From the NCBI RefSeq assembly GCF_001438805.1, contig NZ_JQCF01000005.1, forward strand, positions 1 to 64,000: a stretch of DNA of 64,000 nt. The letters run 5' to 3'. This DNA comes from Companilactobacillus kimchiensis. Lineage in GTDB: Bacteria; Bacillota; Bacilli; Lactobacillales; Lactobacillaceae. How positions within the stretch are numbered: the stretch's first letter is position 1; each line of letters starts with the position of its first letter. The notes beneath the pieces were generated by a model. That model did no database searches. It saw only the letters and a list, made by a program, of their open reading frames with translations, and was not told the origin of the DNA. Shown one piece after another: positions 24,419 through 33,583 of the stretch. Made by a program: the position numbers and the translations under genes.

Positions 24419-25909
24419 TTATTTAGTATTAGTTCCGAAAACACGATCGTAAATATCAATGCCAAAACTAGTTTTTAATGGAGTACCTTTGAGTAATTTG
24501 AAGCTGCGATGACCATTTTGATCTCGTTCGGGTCTCAGAAAGATGGGTTCAATATCATCATTCAAAGATAACATCTTAGAGAATTCGAATTGATGAGTAA
24601 CAGAAATCACAGTAGTGCCACTGTTGACTAGGCCAGAAACAACTTGGGCATTGATTTGGGAACCTTCGTGTTCATTAGTTGAAGAGAATGATTCATTCAT
24701 CAAGACTAAACTCTTGGACTTGATGTTTTTAACGATATTAGACATCCGAGATAATTCGTTATCTAATTTACCGCTAGTCAATCTGGAGTCCTCCTCGCGT
24801 TTAAAGTGAGTACAAATTTGATCATAAAGTGGTGCCTGATAGTTGTCGGCGAAGACATACATACCAGCATCCATCATTAATTGTGCTTGGCCGATACTTC
24901 TCAAGGTAGTAGTTTTACCGCCTTGGTTGGTTCCGGAAATAATTACTAATGACATGTTAGGACCTTCAAGATCATTACCGACTACCATACTAGGACTGTC
25001 TTCACTGATTAATAAGACTACATTTTTTAAACCAGTGATAGCAGTTTTAGAATTGACAGTTGGGTAGGAGATATTAATATTAGGTAAGGAATTTTTAAGA
25101 CGTACGCTACCAAGTAAAAAGCCTACTTGAAATTGTAATTCATTAAAGAATTTTTCCAATTCGTATTTGGTGTTAACTACCTTGGTAGCTAAGCTCAGGT
25201 CGGCCACGTTATTGTAATGTCCCAAAGCATTGCTACTGTCATCATCACGTTCAGGAATCATAAAATTAGCTTCCTTTTTATCAAAGCGGGTCATAACGGA
25301 CCCCATCATGCCACTAAAACGCCCAGCTTTTTTGTTAAAATCTAAATCTGATATGTCGCTACCAAAATTTTTATTTAGTTTAACAGGATAACTATAAGTG
25401 CTATTGGTGACAATGTTGTCAATCAAAGCATGCATTGTATTTAAGGCATCAGGTGGGAAGATTTGAGTCAAACGAGTAAAAAATTCTTGGAAATTTTTTG
25501 ATTGCCAATCAGTATTAGAAAATTCTTTGAGTTTGGCAATGTAGTTCAAATAAATATCGATTTGGCGGGAAAAACTATGCAATTTATAGGATGCCGAACC
25601 AGAATCCAAGGACCAAAACTCACTTCTAACGGTCTTGATCGTGTCGATTACTACTTGATAGAGATCATGAATTTCTTGGGGATGAGTTACTGCATCTTTG
25701 ACAGCGGCTTGGCGATAAAGCAATTCTTCGTTAGTTTTTAGTGGTGTAAACCAAGTTTTTAAAATTGTATTGTTAAGAAATTTATCTTTATCAGACATGG
25801 TTTCTAAAATAGGCTTTAACTCAAGATCTTCGAAGACATCTTCTTGAAGGTCACTTAATTCAAATTTGGATAAATCGAGATCAGTGGGTGAAATCAAGGT
25901 GGTTTTCAT
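24419..25909 (-). CDS. MutS-like ATPase (second of pair)
   Basis: A 496-residue protein with the MutS C-terminal ATPase: Walker A GTNQGGKTT at 326-334, the ESFSSTNEHEG Walker B region and SVTHQFEF. It lacks the N-terminal mismatch-reading domains of classical MutS (about 850 residues) and the Smr nuclease of MutS2. The N-terminal half is helical and fits core/lever-type domains. Its ATG overlaps the stop of the paralogous gene upstream by 4 bp, so a heterodimer is likely (inference). Transcription is under the fluoride riboswitch at 27494-27544. MutS-type genes are among those reported with this riboswitch; the role in fluoride stress is not known to me. Confidence 0.82.
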   Translation of the reverse strand: MKTTLISPTDLDLSKFELSDLQEDVFEDLELKPILETMSDKDKFLNNTILKTWFTPLKTNEELLYRQAAVKDAVTHPQEIHDLYQVVIDTIKTVRSEFWSLDSGSASYKLHSFSRQIDIYLNYIAKLKEFSNTDWQSKNFQEFFTRLTQIFPPDALNTMHALIDNIVTNSTYSYPVKLNKNFGSDISDLDFNKKAGRFSGMMGSVMTRFDKKEANFMIPERDDDSSNALGHYNNVADLSLATKVVNTKYELEKFFNELQFQVGFLLGSVRLKNSLPNINISYPTVNSKTAITGLKNVVLLISEDSPSMVVGNDLEGPNMSLVIISGTNQGGKTTTLRSIGQAQLMMDAGMYVFADNYQAPLYDQICTHFKREEDSRLTSGKLDNELSRMSNIVKNIKSKSLVLMNESFSSTNEHEGSQINAQVVSGLVNSGTTVISVTHQFEFSKMLSLNDDIEPIFLRPERDQNGHRSFKLLKGTPLKTSFGIDIYDRVFGTNTK

Positions 25910-27447
25910 TTTGATAACTTCCCTTCAATATCAGCTTGGCTAAGTTGATATTTCTTTAATAGAATATCTGTGTAGGCTTTACCATTTAAATCTTCAGGGA
26001 TAACTTTGAAGGTTCTTTCAGCGTCTTTAGTAACTTGACTCATTAATGGTTGAACGTGGGAATTGTTACCTAATGATTCTAGGAAGGTAACGTAAATTCC
26101 TGAAGCTTGACGGTCATTTAAGGCATTGAGGACGCGGTTGCCTAATTCAGTTGCATCCTCTTCTGAAGTTGAAGAAAAGAGTTCGTTTAAGATAATAAAA
26201 CTATTATTATCGACTTTTTCAATGATTTGATGAATTCTTTCAACGTCGGTTTCGAGTAAACCACTAAGTTTATTGCTAGATTCTTGTCGGTCGAAATGGG
26301 TGAAGATGGCTGAACGTGTCCTAATTTTGGCTGAAGTTCCGGCAATGGCAATACCTAAGGTGGCCAAGTATAAATTTTGACCAACCATGCGGGCATAGGT
26401 CGTTTTACCACCTTGATTAGGTCCGGAGATGACTAAAAATGGCTTGTCTGGTTCCAGTTTGAATTGGTTAGTAACAATTTTGGGATTGTCATGACCGTGA
26501 TCCAATTTAAGTGCTAAACGAAAGTCAAAACTATTATCGATTCGTTCAGAACCAGAATCTACAAGGATTGGGATAGTAAAAGCCAAATTTGTATCTTTTT
26601 GAATCAAATGTTCAATCTTTTGCCAAGCTAGAAAAAAAGTTAATTCTTGAACAGTGTTTTCAATCAACAAATTAGTATAGTCAGCGTACTTTTGATAAAA
26701 GTCGCTTAACTCGGCGAATTGCTCTGGATATAATTTTGCCAATTCAGAAATAATTGAAACTTGTAAATTATTCATATTATAAGCAGCGTGAATATCTTCC
26801 ATTTTGACGGGAGCGGTCATGTCATTTAAACTGTCGAAAATTGGGGCGAAGATTTCTCTAAAGTTATCGTCCATACTTTCCTTATGTTCTGGTAAAGCTT
26901 CGACAGTGACGGAACGTCCATTGAGGTATAACCGATAATAAATATCACCAAAATCTTTATCGATTTTATCGATATAAGTTTTGATTTCTTTAACTTTGTC
27001 AGAATTGTCATATTGTTCTAAATAATCGATAAATTTAACTAATCCCTTAGAATCAAGCGATTCATTCGTTAAAGTGCTCAATAATTCATGGATAGCATTA
27101 AATTCACTGTCTAAAATATTAACCAATTTATGTTCTTTATATGCTTGAGGGTCTAAATGGCTTAACTCTTGATGATCTTTGAATGAATAAAGCATTTGTT
27201 TAGTAAATTTTTCAAAGGCTTGATAAATTATGCCATTTTGAAAATCTTTAAAGGTTTCCTGTCGATATCTAATTTCATCATTATCAATTAATGGTTGGTG
27301 GTTAAATTTGGTGATATTGTAACCAGTTAATTGATTTACTTGAGTAAAAAGATCTTCCAAATCAAGATCCTGAAAAATGGGATCACTTGTTAATAATTCT
27401 TTAGGTTGGTTATTCGTGTCTTTAAACAGTAAGCTGTCAAACATCAT
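25906..27447 (-). CDS. MutS-like ATPase (first of pair)
   Basis: A 513-residue paralogue. Walker A GPNQGGKTT is at 342-350, the NELFSSTSEEDA Walker B region follows, and the C-terminal segment is short. As in its partner, mismatch-binding domains are missing. The protein has the YLNGRSVTVEALPEHKE stretch in the core region. The first Met (27447) and the next codon, also Met, are both possible; GGAGG favours the second slightly. It is directly downstream of the riboswitch terminator, so read-through is needed for expression. Confidence 0.82.
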   Translation of the reverse strand: MMFDSLLFKDTNNQPKELLTSDPIFQDLDLEDLFTQVNQLTGYNITKFNHQPLIDNDEIRYRQETFKDFQNGIIYQAFEKFTKQMLYSFKDHQELSHLDPQAYKEHKLVNILDSEFNAIHELLSTLTNESLDSKGLVKFIDYLEQYDNSDKVKEIKTYIDKIDKDFGDIYYRLYLNGRSVTVEALPEHKESMDDNFREIFAPIFDSLNDMTAPVKMEDIHAAYNMNNLQVSIISELAKLYPEQFAELSDFYQKYADYTNLLIENTVQELTFFLAWQKIEHLIQKDTNLAFTIPILVDSGSERIDNSFDFRLALKLDHGHDNPKIVTNQFKLEPDKPFLVISGPNQGGKTTYARMVGQNLYLATLGIAIAGTSAKIRTRSAIFTHFDRQESSNKLSGLLETDVERIHQIIEKVDNNSFIILNELFSSTSEEDATELGNRVLNALNDRQASGIYVTFLESLGNNSHVQPLMSQVTKDAERTFKVIPEDLNGKAYTDILLKKYQLSQADIEGKLSK

Positions 27448-27464
27448 AAATACCTCCTGAAATA

Positions 27465-27505
27465 TAAAAAAACGACGTCTACCTTTATTTAAAGGTAGAC
27501 GTCGT
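27465..27505 (-). terminator. Riboswitch-controlled terminator
   Basis: A perfect 16-bp stem (ACGACGTCTACCTTTA and complement, 27472-27505) is followed on the minus strand by a run of U ending before the ribosome binding site. Its 5' arm overlaps the 3' end of the aptamer (GACGTCTACC), so the two structures exclude each other. Confidence 0.88.
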
Positions 27506-27544
27506 CAAATTCTCACGAATTTTTACGGTGAACGTCATCACCGG
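27494..27544 (-). ncRNA. Fluoride riboswitch (crcB motif)
   Basis: Read on the minus strand the leader follows the fluoride aptamer plan: GGUGAUGACGUUCACC hairpin, then GUAAAA, stem AAAUUC/GAAUUU, then GACGACGUCUACC. The loop GACGU can pair with ACGUC near the 3' end, giving the diagnostic pseudoknot. It resembles the Thermotoga petrophila aptamer segment by segment as I recall it. Fluoride binding would hide the 5' arm of the terminator and turn on the two MutS-like genes. No fluoride exporter (crcB/fluC) lies in the window. Confidence 0.82.
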
Positions 27545-27694
27545 TTCTCTGGTGTTAATAATATTACTAATTTCTTTTTACGACAATTAATTTGAATTAT
27601 CGATAATTTATTTTGAAATTCTAAAAAATTGTCTTTTAATTCTAGCAAGTCTACACTTATTTTGAAATAGATTTTAATCTAGGAGTGATAAATT

Positions 27695-28351
27695 ATGGAT
27701 GTATATTTCATTCGTCATGGAGAAACATATTTTAATAAACTTGGTAAAATGCAAGGTTGGTCTGATACTCCGCTAACTAAAGCAGGTCACGAAGAAGCCT
27801 ATCGTATGGGCCGAACATTGGGTAATTTAGGTGAAGTAGCTGATACGATTTATTCAAGCGATATGAATCGATCTGTCCAAACGGTTACTGAGTTAAATAA
27901 TGGAATTAAGGCTGCTGGTGGCAAACCACTCAAGATGTTAACAATGCCAGAATTAAGAGAACAATTTTATGGCAGCTTTGAAGGTCAATCTAAAAAAGAT
28001 ACTTATGCTAAAATTTCTGGAAAATCAGTTGAAGATACGCTTAAAGAAATGAGTGCCAATGATATGCAAGATAAACTGGCTAAGTTGGATCCAACACATT
28101 TGGCTGAAACTAGTAAACAATTCTGGAATAGATTTGCTAGTGGAATTAAAAAAATTAGTGAAGTTCAAACTAAACCAGTAATCGTGGTAACTCATAGTGC
28201 CATTTTGACAGCGCTAGTTAATACCTACGCACCATTTTTATTAGATCAAGTTGAACCTAATAATTTGTCATTAACTAAAGTACATTTTGATGGCGATAAA
28301 TTTGAACCTAAAATTGTTTATTACAATGAACAGGTGGAGCAAGATATTTAA
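27695..28351 (+). CDS. Histidine phosphatase (phosphoglycerate mutase-like)
   Basis: A 218-residue member of the histidine phosphatase superfamily. RHGET (residues 7-11) carries the catalytic His, SSDMNRSVQT follows, and the second His is in VVTHSAIL. The length fits cofactor-dependent phosphoglycerate mutase-like phosphatases (GpmB/PhoE type) rather than glycolytic GpmA. Substrate is unknown. Two related genes lie at 53950 and 54656. It has GGAG before the ATG and its own convergent terminator. Confidence 0.85.
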   Translation: MDVYFIRHGETYFNKLGKMQGWSDTPLTKAGHEEAYRMGRTLGNLGEVADTIYSSDMNRSVQTVTELNNGIKAAGGKPLKMLTMPELREQFYGSFEGQSKKDTYAKISGKSVEDTLKEMSANDMQDKLAKLDPTHLAETSKQFWNRFASGIKKISEVQTKPVIVVTHSAILTALVNTYAPFLLDQVEPNNLSLTKVHFDGDKFEPKIVYYNEQVEQDI

Positions 28352-28481
28352 ACTTATAGGATACTGATTTCATCAAGAAAAAATTATTCTTCTGATATTT
28401 TGTTGGAATGATGTGAATTTTAGCGCCTTTAAGTTGGCCTACTGTGTTCCAGATAAATCAGATTTACTCTCAAACAACATA

Positions 28482-28519
28482 AAAACAGGTCATTACATTA
28501 AATTGTAATGACCTGTTTT
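28482..28519. terminator. Bidirectional terminator
   Basis: AAAACAGGTCATTACA and its complement form a 16-bp stem, placed just before the stop of the convergent nrnA gene. Confidence 0.85.
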
Positions 28520-28523
28520 GGTA

Positions 28524-29471
28524 TTAAATATTTTCTTTTTGTTTATTCAAATTATCCATATCGTCCATCAAAGCATGAACATCATTCATACTGCAGACGT
28601 AAGCGCCACTGGCAAGGGGATGACCGCCACCGCCAAATTTTTCAGCAACTCCATTGATAGAAACATTTTTAGAACGTAAATTGACACGGAAACGATTTAA
28701 ATCTTTTTCGCTGACAACAATCCAATTATTGACACTGTTGATTCTACCAATCAATGGGACTACATGATCCAATTCACCATCGGCTAAATGGAATTTTTCC
28801 AAAGTATCTTTGCGAATTATGATATAACCGAATCCGGAATCGGTAACTTTGAAATTGTCTAAAATGTAGGCTTCCAAACGAGCCACGTGAGAAGACATTT
28901 CATCTTCATGTAGGCTAATCTCCGAGATGTCGATACCTGTTTTGGCCAATTGAGCGGCAATGTTTAAAGTTTGATAAGTCGTTTCAGCATACAAGAAACG
29001 GTTTGTATCACCGATAATACCAGAATAAAGACTATAAGCACTCTTTTTAGAGAGTTTGAAAGTTGAAATTTTTTCGATTAGGGTGTAAATCATTTCAGCA
29101 CAGCTGGAGAAAGTTTCATCAACCCAATTCACATCGCCAAATGGATCAACATTGGGATGATGGTCGATTTTAACAATTTTGGCAGCTGTTTTATATTCAC
29201 CGTTGTTATCAATTCTGCGAGCATTAGCAGTATCAACCGCAATAACTAAAGAATTTTGATATGTTTCAGGTGAAACATTTTGCATATTACCAATCCAATC
29301 GAGAACTGGTAAGTCAATTCCTGTAATGTAAACATTTTTTTGAGGGTAGGCCTCACGTATCATGGTCGCTAAGGCAGTTTGTGAACCAATCGCATCTGGA
29401 TCTGGATTTTGATGTCTGAGAATAATAATCGTATCGTATTGCTCAATATTCTTTTGAATTTCATCAATCAT
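28524..29471 (-). CDS. nrnA: DHH/DHHA1 phosphoesterase NrnA (oligoribonuclease/pAp phosphatase)
   Basis: This DHH-family enzyme degrades short RNA and pAp. From ATG 29471 it has 315 residues; an earlier Met would contain the GGGGAG ribosome binding site. Motifs: RHQNPDPDAIGSQ near the N-terminus, AVDTA, the DHH motif IDHHPN near residue 108, and C-terminal GGGGHPLASGA of the DHHA1 domain. The pAp phosphatase activity connects to sulfur assimilation, although lactobacilli usually lack that pathway. It precedes nothing obvious; the next minus gene upstream is a metallophosphoesterase. Confidence 0.88.
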   Translation of the reverse strand: MIDEIQKNIEQYDTIIILRHQNPDPDAIGSQTALATMIREAYPQKNVYITGIDLPVLDWIGNMQNVSPETYQNSLVIAVDTANARRIDNNGEYKTAAKIVKIDHHPNVDPFGDVNWVDETFSSCAEMIYTLIEKISTFKLSKKSAYSLYSGIIGDTNRFLYAETTYQTLNIAAQLAKTGIDISEISLHEDEMSSHVARLEAYILDNFKVTDSGFGYIIIRKDTLEKFHLADGELDHVVPLIGRINSVNNWIVVSEKDLNRFRVNLRSKNVSINGVAEKFGGGGHPLASGAYVCSMNDVHALMDDMDNLNKQKENI

Positions 29472-29526
29472 AAGACTACTCCCCAATATTATTAATTTAT
29501 TTATAGCGTTATCTTAAAATTAACCT

Positions 29527-30378
29527 TTATTTACTTGATAAGTCAATAAGAAACTCTTTGGCCTTTTGACGATAGTTTCGATCAAGATTGATTTTTTTTA
29601 ACTTCTCTCTATCATGAGTTGATGCGTGACCAGTAGTTAAAAGTTCTTTATACAATGCTGGATATGGAAAACCAAGTTGGTCAGCATTATTAAGTTCAGC
29701 CTGAATATCATATTTAACGCGACGGAAATCAACATCCTCAACGTTCCCATCGGAAAGTGTTAATAACATATAACTAGCATCACGATTTTTCATAAGTTTT
29801 TGTCGACTGTACCAAGGTTGCCCAACTGAACCAGGATTTAAGATCATTTGTCCCTCAGTAGTATAGCGCCACAGTGGAGTGTGTGTATGGGCATAGATGG
29901 CCACATCTATGTCTGTTCCAATATTTAATTCATCAAAATTTGCTTGGGTTTGATAAGCAAATAATTCATGACCACGATTAGTGGTTGGTAAATTATGTGT
30001 TAGAGAAAAGGTTATATTTTCTATAGTTTTTCTACTCGTCAAAGGGAGTTCCTTAACTTGTTTTATTCGTCCTGGTGTTAAATGTTCGTAATCATATTGA
30101 ACCAAATTAGCAAAATAAACCTGACTAGGATTATCAAGGTCAACGCTTTGAGTCGCAATTACCGATAGAAAAGCAGTTTCCCAATTTCCCATCAAATATT
30201 GAGTCGTATTAACCTCTCCTAGTAGTTGAAAACATTCTTCCATGGAAGAACCACCAATAGCAATATCACCCATTGACCAAACTTCTTGGGCGTTATTTTT
30301 TTCGGCATCTTTTAGGACTGCTTTTAGAGCCGTGATATTACCATGAACATCAGATAGTACCGCAATTTTTTGTTTCAT
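29527..30378 (-). CDS. Metallophosphoesterase (calcineurin-like)
   Basis: A 283-residue YfcE/DeoR-associated type phosphoesterase with the metal-binding motifs SDVHGN (near residue 9), GDIAIGG, GNWE, THNLP and AHTHTP. The end of the protein is a helical extension (YKELLTTGHASTHDREKLKK). It is likely cytoplasmic. It lies 55 bp upstream of nrnA on the same strand and may be cotranscribed. Substrate is not evident. Confidence 0.85.
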   Translation of the reverse strand: MKQKIAVLSDVHGNITALKAVLKDAEKNNAQEVWSMGDIAIGGSSMEECFQLLGEVNTTQYLMGNWETAFLSVIATQSVDLDNPSQVYFANLVQYDYEHLTPGRIKQVKELPLTSRKTIENITFSLTHNLPTTNRGHELFAYQTQANFDELNIGTDIDVAIYAHTHTPLWRYTTEGQMILNPGSVGQPWYSRQKLMKNRDASYMLLTLSDGNVEDVDFRRVKYDIQAELNNADQLGFPYPALYKELLTTGHASTHDREKLKKINLDRNYRQKAKEFLIDLSSK

Positions 30379-30510
30379 AAAGGATCACTCCTAAATCTTT
30401 TCTTTTAGTGTACAACAAAAGCAGAGTTAGTTAATTTCTTTTGATCGTTGATATTTAGCAATTAAAGGTAAAATTACTCCGACCGCAATCATTAATAAAT
30501 ATAACAATGA

Positions 30511-30526
30511 CTTACAAAAATGTAAG
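30511..30526 (+). promoter_or_regulatory. BceR-like inverted repeat operator
   Basis: CTTACA-AAAA-TGTAAG is a perfect 6-4-6 inverted repeat about 115 bp before the BceA-type gene. It resembles binding sites of BceR-type regulators that control bacitracin-class ABC exporters. No BceRS two-component system lies in the window, so control would come from elsewhere. Confidence 0.55.
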
Positions 30527-30640
30527 AAAACGTAAGGAGAATCCAACGACCCAAAATAGACTTCCAGTTATGATAGATATATCGAATGAAGAGGAAAAGC
30601 GAATATCGCTTGAATCTATTTTTCATGGAGGGAAGTACAA

Positions 30641-31393
30641 ATGCAAAAAATCGTTGAAGTTCAAAACGTTGAAAAGATTTATGGAAAGGCTAGCGAAAAA
30701 CAATTCAAGGCCTTATCAGATGTTAACTTTGAAGTTAAACCCGGCGAATTCGTAGGAATTATGGGTGCCTCAGGTTCTGGTAAAACAACGCTATTAAATA
30801 TTCTATCTACTCTAGATACACCAACTAGTGGTCAAGTTAAGATTGCTGGTGAAGACATTACTAAATTAAATAATAACCAAATGGCTGATTTTCGGGCCAA
30901 TAAAATTGGCTTTATTTTTCAAGATTTTAACCTCTTGGAAAATTTAACAGCTTATGAAAATATTGCTTTGCCATTGGCACTACAAAATCGTCCAGTAAAA
31001 ACAATCAAACCAGCAGTAATGAGTATTGCTGAAAAACTTGGTTTGGAAGAAATCCTCAATCATTACCCAACTGAATTATCTGGTGGTCAAAAGCAACGTG
31101 TCGCTGCGGCTCGAGCTTTGGTACACGAACCATCAATCGTCTTTGGGGATGAACCTACTGGGGCCTTAGATTCCAAGAGTGCTAGAGCCTTGATGGATAC
31201 GTTAACTAAGATCAATCGTGAAGATAATGTTTCAATTTTATTGGTAACACATGATCCGTTTTCAGCCAGTTTTTGTGACCGGATCCTCTTCATTAAAGAT
31301 GGTGAAATTGGTCAAGAATTGAAGAAAGAAGACGTTTCACGTGCCGAATATTATCAAGAAATTTTAGATTCTTTAGGAACATTTGCAGAATAG
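30641..31393 (+). CDS. BceA-type ABC transporter ATP-binding protein
   Basis: A 250-residue ATPase of the MacB/BceA class. Walker A GASGSGKTT, Q-loop FIFQDFNLL, signature LSGGQKQR, Walker B VFGDEPTGALD and H-loop VTHD are all intact. The GALD and DFNLL wording is typical of the FtsE/MacB/BceA family. It pairs with the large permease that follows (10-bp gap). Such pairs remove or sense cell-wall-targeting peptides such as bacitracin. GGAGGG precedes the ATG. Confidence 0.87.
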   Translation: MQKIVEVQNVEKIYGKASEKQFKALSDVNFEVKPGEFVGIMGASGSGKTTLLNILSTLDTPTSGQVKIAGEDITKLNNNQMADFRANKIGFIFQDFNLLENLTAYENIALPLALQNRPVKTIKPAVMSIAEKLGLEEILNHYPTELSGGQKQRVAAARALVHEPSIVFGDEPTGALDSKSARALMDTLTKINREDNVSILLVTHDPFSASFCDRILFIKDGEIGQELKKEDVSRAEYYQEILDSLGTFAE

Positions 31394-31403
31394 GGAGGAA
31401 ATT

Positions 31404-33194
31404 ATGTTAAATAAATTAGCCTTGAGTGGCATTAGACATCGAATTCGTGATTACAGTGTGTTGTTTTCGGGATTGATGATTGCTTCAGCTATTTTCTATA
31501 TGTTTATGTCACTAGCAACTAATCAGACCTTCTTGAGTTCCAATTCTCCGGCTGCAGCGACTAGTTTTATCTTTGGCTTTGGAATCGTACTTTTAGCTAT
31601 TATTACAATTGTCTATGTAAATTACGCAAATACTTTCTTGTTGAGTATGCGTCAAAAAGAATATGGGATGTTCATGATGCTCGGCGCTAAGAGCAGTAAA
31701 ATCTCACGCATGATTTTTGTGGAAACTTTTACTATTGGTGCTATTTCAACGGTAATTGGTTCAATTATTGGAATCTTTGCGACAGGACTTGTTAGTCGTT
31801 GGATTATCAGTGCTATGGATATGCAAGTTAAGCATTTCAACAGTTTTTATCTACCAGCATTACTTTGGACATTTGTATTCTTTATCGTCATCTTCATGTT
31901 CTCAGCTATTCGCAATTCAATTTCATTACGTAGAAGTAAGGTTTTAACTTTACTAAAACGTGACAGTCAACCAGTGAAAATTAAACGTAACGGCGTTTTA
32001 AAATCTATTCAAGCTGTTTTAGGCTTAATTCTTTTGGCAATTGGCTACTTTGCTCTCTGGTATGCTGGAACTAACCCTGGGTTCATTTACTTAGGGATTC
32101 CAGTTGCCTTAGTAACAATTGTTTTAGGAACTTATCTGACAATTAATTCTTTTGTGACAGCTGTTATTGTCATGTTAAAACGGAATACTAACTATTCTCA
32201 AAAGGGCTTAAATAACTTTACACTTTCACAATTGAGTTTCCGAATTAACGACTATACTAAAATCCTTTCAATGGTTTCAATGATGTTCGCGTTGGCTTTA
32301 GGTGCTATCACTGTTGGTCTTGGCTTCAATAATCAGATTGACAACGTTGTTAATGGTCAAAACTATTACGATGTACAAGTAATTAATCCAGATGCTGCAC
32401 AACAGAAGCGAATGAAGAGTTTGAGTATCAAAACTAAGGATGTTTATAATTACAAAACTGATGGTAAAAAAGTTTACTACCGTGCTAGTGAATTTAAAAA
32501 ACAACCAGTTGGATATTCACAAATTGATACTAAAACAATGATATCTTCAACTAAAACTACTAACAATCCAAGTAAAAATACTAATGCTGGTTATGAACTA
32601 ATGAATACTCGTTTGCCAGATCAACGAACTATGGAAGTTGGTTTTGTCAGTGATAGTGCTTATGCAGCAATGAATGGTAAAGAAACAACGACTGTACTTG
32701 TTAAAACTAATTCATTTAAGAATAATTTGGCTACTATCAAATCTATTTCTAAGGCCGAAATTAAACGTTATCCAGCTTTGAAAAATGCCGGTGGCGACAA
32801 ATACAGTGCTTATACATTAATCAATGGTTTCTTCTCTGGGTTAGAGTTCATGGGCTTCTTCTTAGGAATTGCTTTTCTAGCAATGTTAGCTAGTTGTCTG
32901 ATGTTCAAAATCCTTTCAGGAGCTAATGGTGACGTCAAGCGTTACAACATGCTTTATAAGATCGGTACTAAGCAAAAAGTCTTACGGACTACTATTAACA
33001 AAGAAATTGCCGTTCTTTTCTCAGTACCAGCTATTTTAGGAATTATCCACGTACTTATGGGTCTACAATTATTTACTAAGATTTTGTATAAACCTTATGC
33101 AAATATTGAAATACCATTTGCTATCTTCATTGTTTTATATCTCGGTTATTACTTCCTAACTAGATATCTTTACAAGAAAATCGTTTTAAAATAA
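31404..33194 (+). CDS. BceB-type ABC transporter permease
   Basis: A 596-residue membrane protein from ATG 31404, which follows GGGAGG; an upstream in-frame start is rejected. It has ten predicted helices in the FtsX/BceB arrangement and a large extracellular domain of about 190 residues between helices 7 and 8 (residues about 305-500). That domain is the mark of antimicrobial-peptide-sensing permeases. FtsX-type segments are at about residues 60-190 and near the end. It forms a transporter with the preceding ATPase. The ligand is unknown. Confidence 0.87.
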   Translation: MLNKLALSGIRHRIRDYSVLFSGLMIASAIFYMFMSLATNQTFLSSNSPAAATSFIFGFGIVLLAIITIVYVNYANTFLLSMRQKEYGMFMMLGAKSSKISRMIFVETFTIGAISTVIGSIIGIFATGLVSRWIISAMDMQVKHFNSFYLPALLWTFVFFIVIFMFSAIRNSISLRRSKVLTLLKRDSQPVKIKRNGVLKSIQAVLGLILLAIGYFALWYAGTNPGFIYLGIPVALVTIVLGTYLTINSFVTAVIVMLKRNTNYSQKGLNNFTLSQLSFRINDYTKILSMVSMMFALALGAITVGLGFNNQIDNVVNGQNYYDVQVINPDAAQQKRMKSLSIKTKDVYNYKTDGKKVYYRASEFKKQPVGYSQIDTKTMISSTKTTNNPSKNTNAGYELMNTRLPDQRTMEVGFVSDSAYAAMNGKETTTVLVKTNSFKNNLATIKSISKAEIKRYPALKNAGGDKYSAYTLINGFFSGLEFMGFFLGIAFLAMLASCLMFKILSGANGDVKRYNMLYKIGTKQKVLRTTINKEIAVLFSVPAILGIIHVLMGLQLFTKILYKPYANIEIPFAIFIVLYLGYYFLTRYLYKKIVLK

Positions 33195-33496
33195 TGATTC
33201 ACAATCCCTTCCGAGGGACTGCGCACATCGGGTGATCACCTTGTGTGCGCAGCTTCTCGGAAACGAGAAGCACTTCCCCCCTTAATAATTTAAAATATTT
33301 TGAAATCCTCAACAATTTTTCAAAAATTAAAAAAGCCCAAATAATTTCTAATTATTTGGGCTTTTGCTTGTTCGGAAAAATTATTTTTCGATTCAAATGT
33401 TTAGATTATTAACCTAATAACATTGGTGTTATAGTTTTCAGGGACCTTGGTCGGTCGTGATAAAACCGAACAATAATTTCACAAAATGTTTTTTTG
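33195..33496. other. Structured intergenic region after the BceB gene
   Basis: I see no gene. Bases 33215-33270 are GC-rich unlike their surroundings. They form CTGCGCACA/TGTGCGCAG and, directly after, a GAAA-capped hairpin GCTTCTCG/CGAGAAGC. There is no U-tract behind the second hairpin. A standard terminator follows at 33331-33365. Confidence 0.5.
33331..33365 (+). terminator. Terminator
   Basis: AAAAGCCCAAATAATT and its complement form a 16-bp stem with a 3-nt loop and CTTTTG. It is good on either strand. Confidence 0.82.
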
Positions 33497-33525
33497 TTGC
33501 CAAACCACCAATTAAACATTAAAAT
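33497..33525 (+). promoter_or_regulatory. Promoter of the glutamine-type ABC operon
   Basis: TTGCCA (33497-33502), 17-bp spacer, TAAAAT (33520-33525), about 60 bp before the start codon of the ATPase gene. Confidence 0.6.
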
Positions 33526-33583
33526 TTTCTTAATATAAATTTTATGGGAAAATTTTCCAAGAGTAGGGAAGGGAGTAGTGAAT

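Noticed and set aside
30507-30755. Plus-strand ORF of 82 codons before the BceA gene
   Set aside because: It overlaps the ATPase start in another frame and crosses the operator; the ATPase has the good ribosome binding site.
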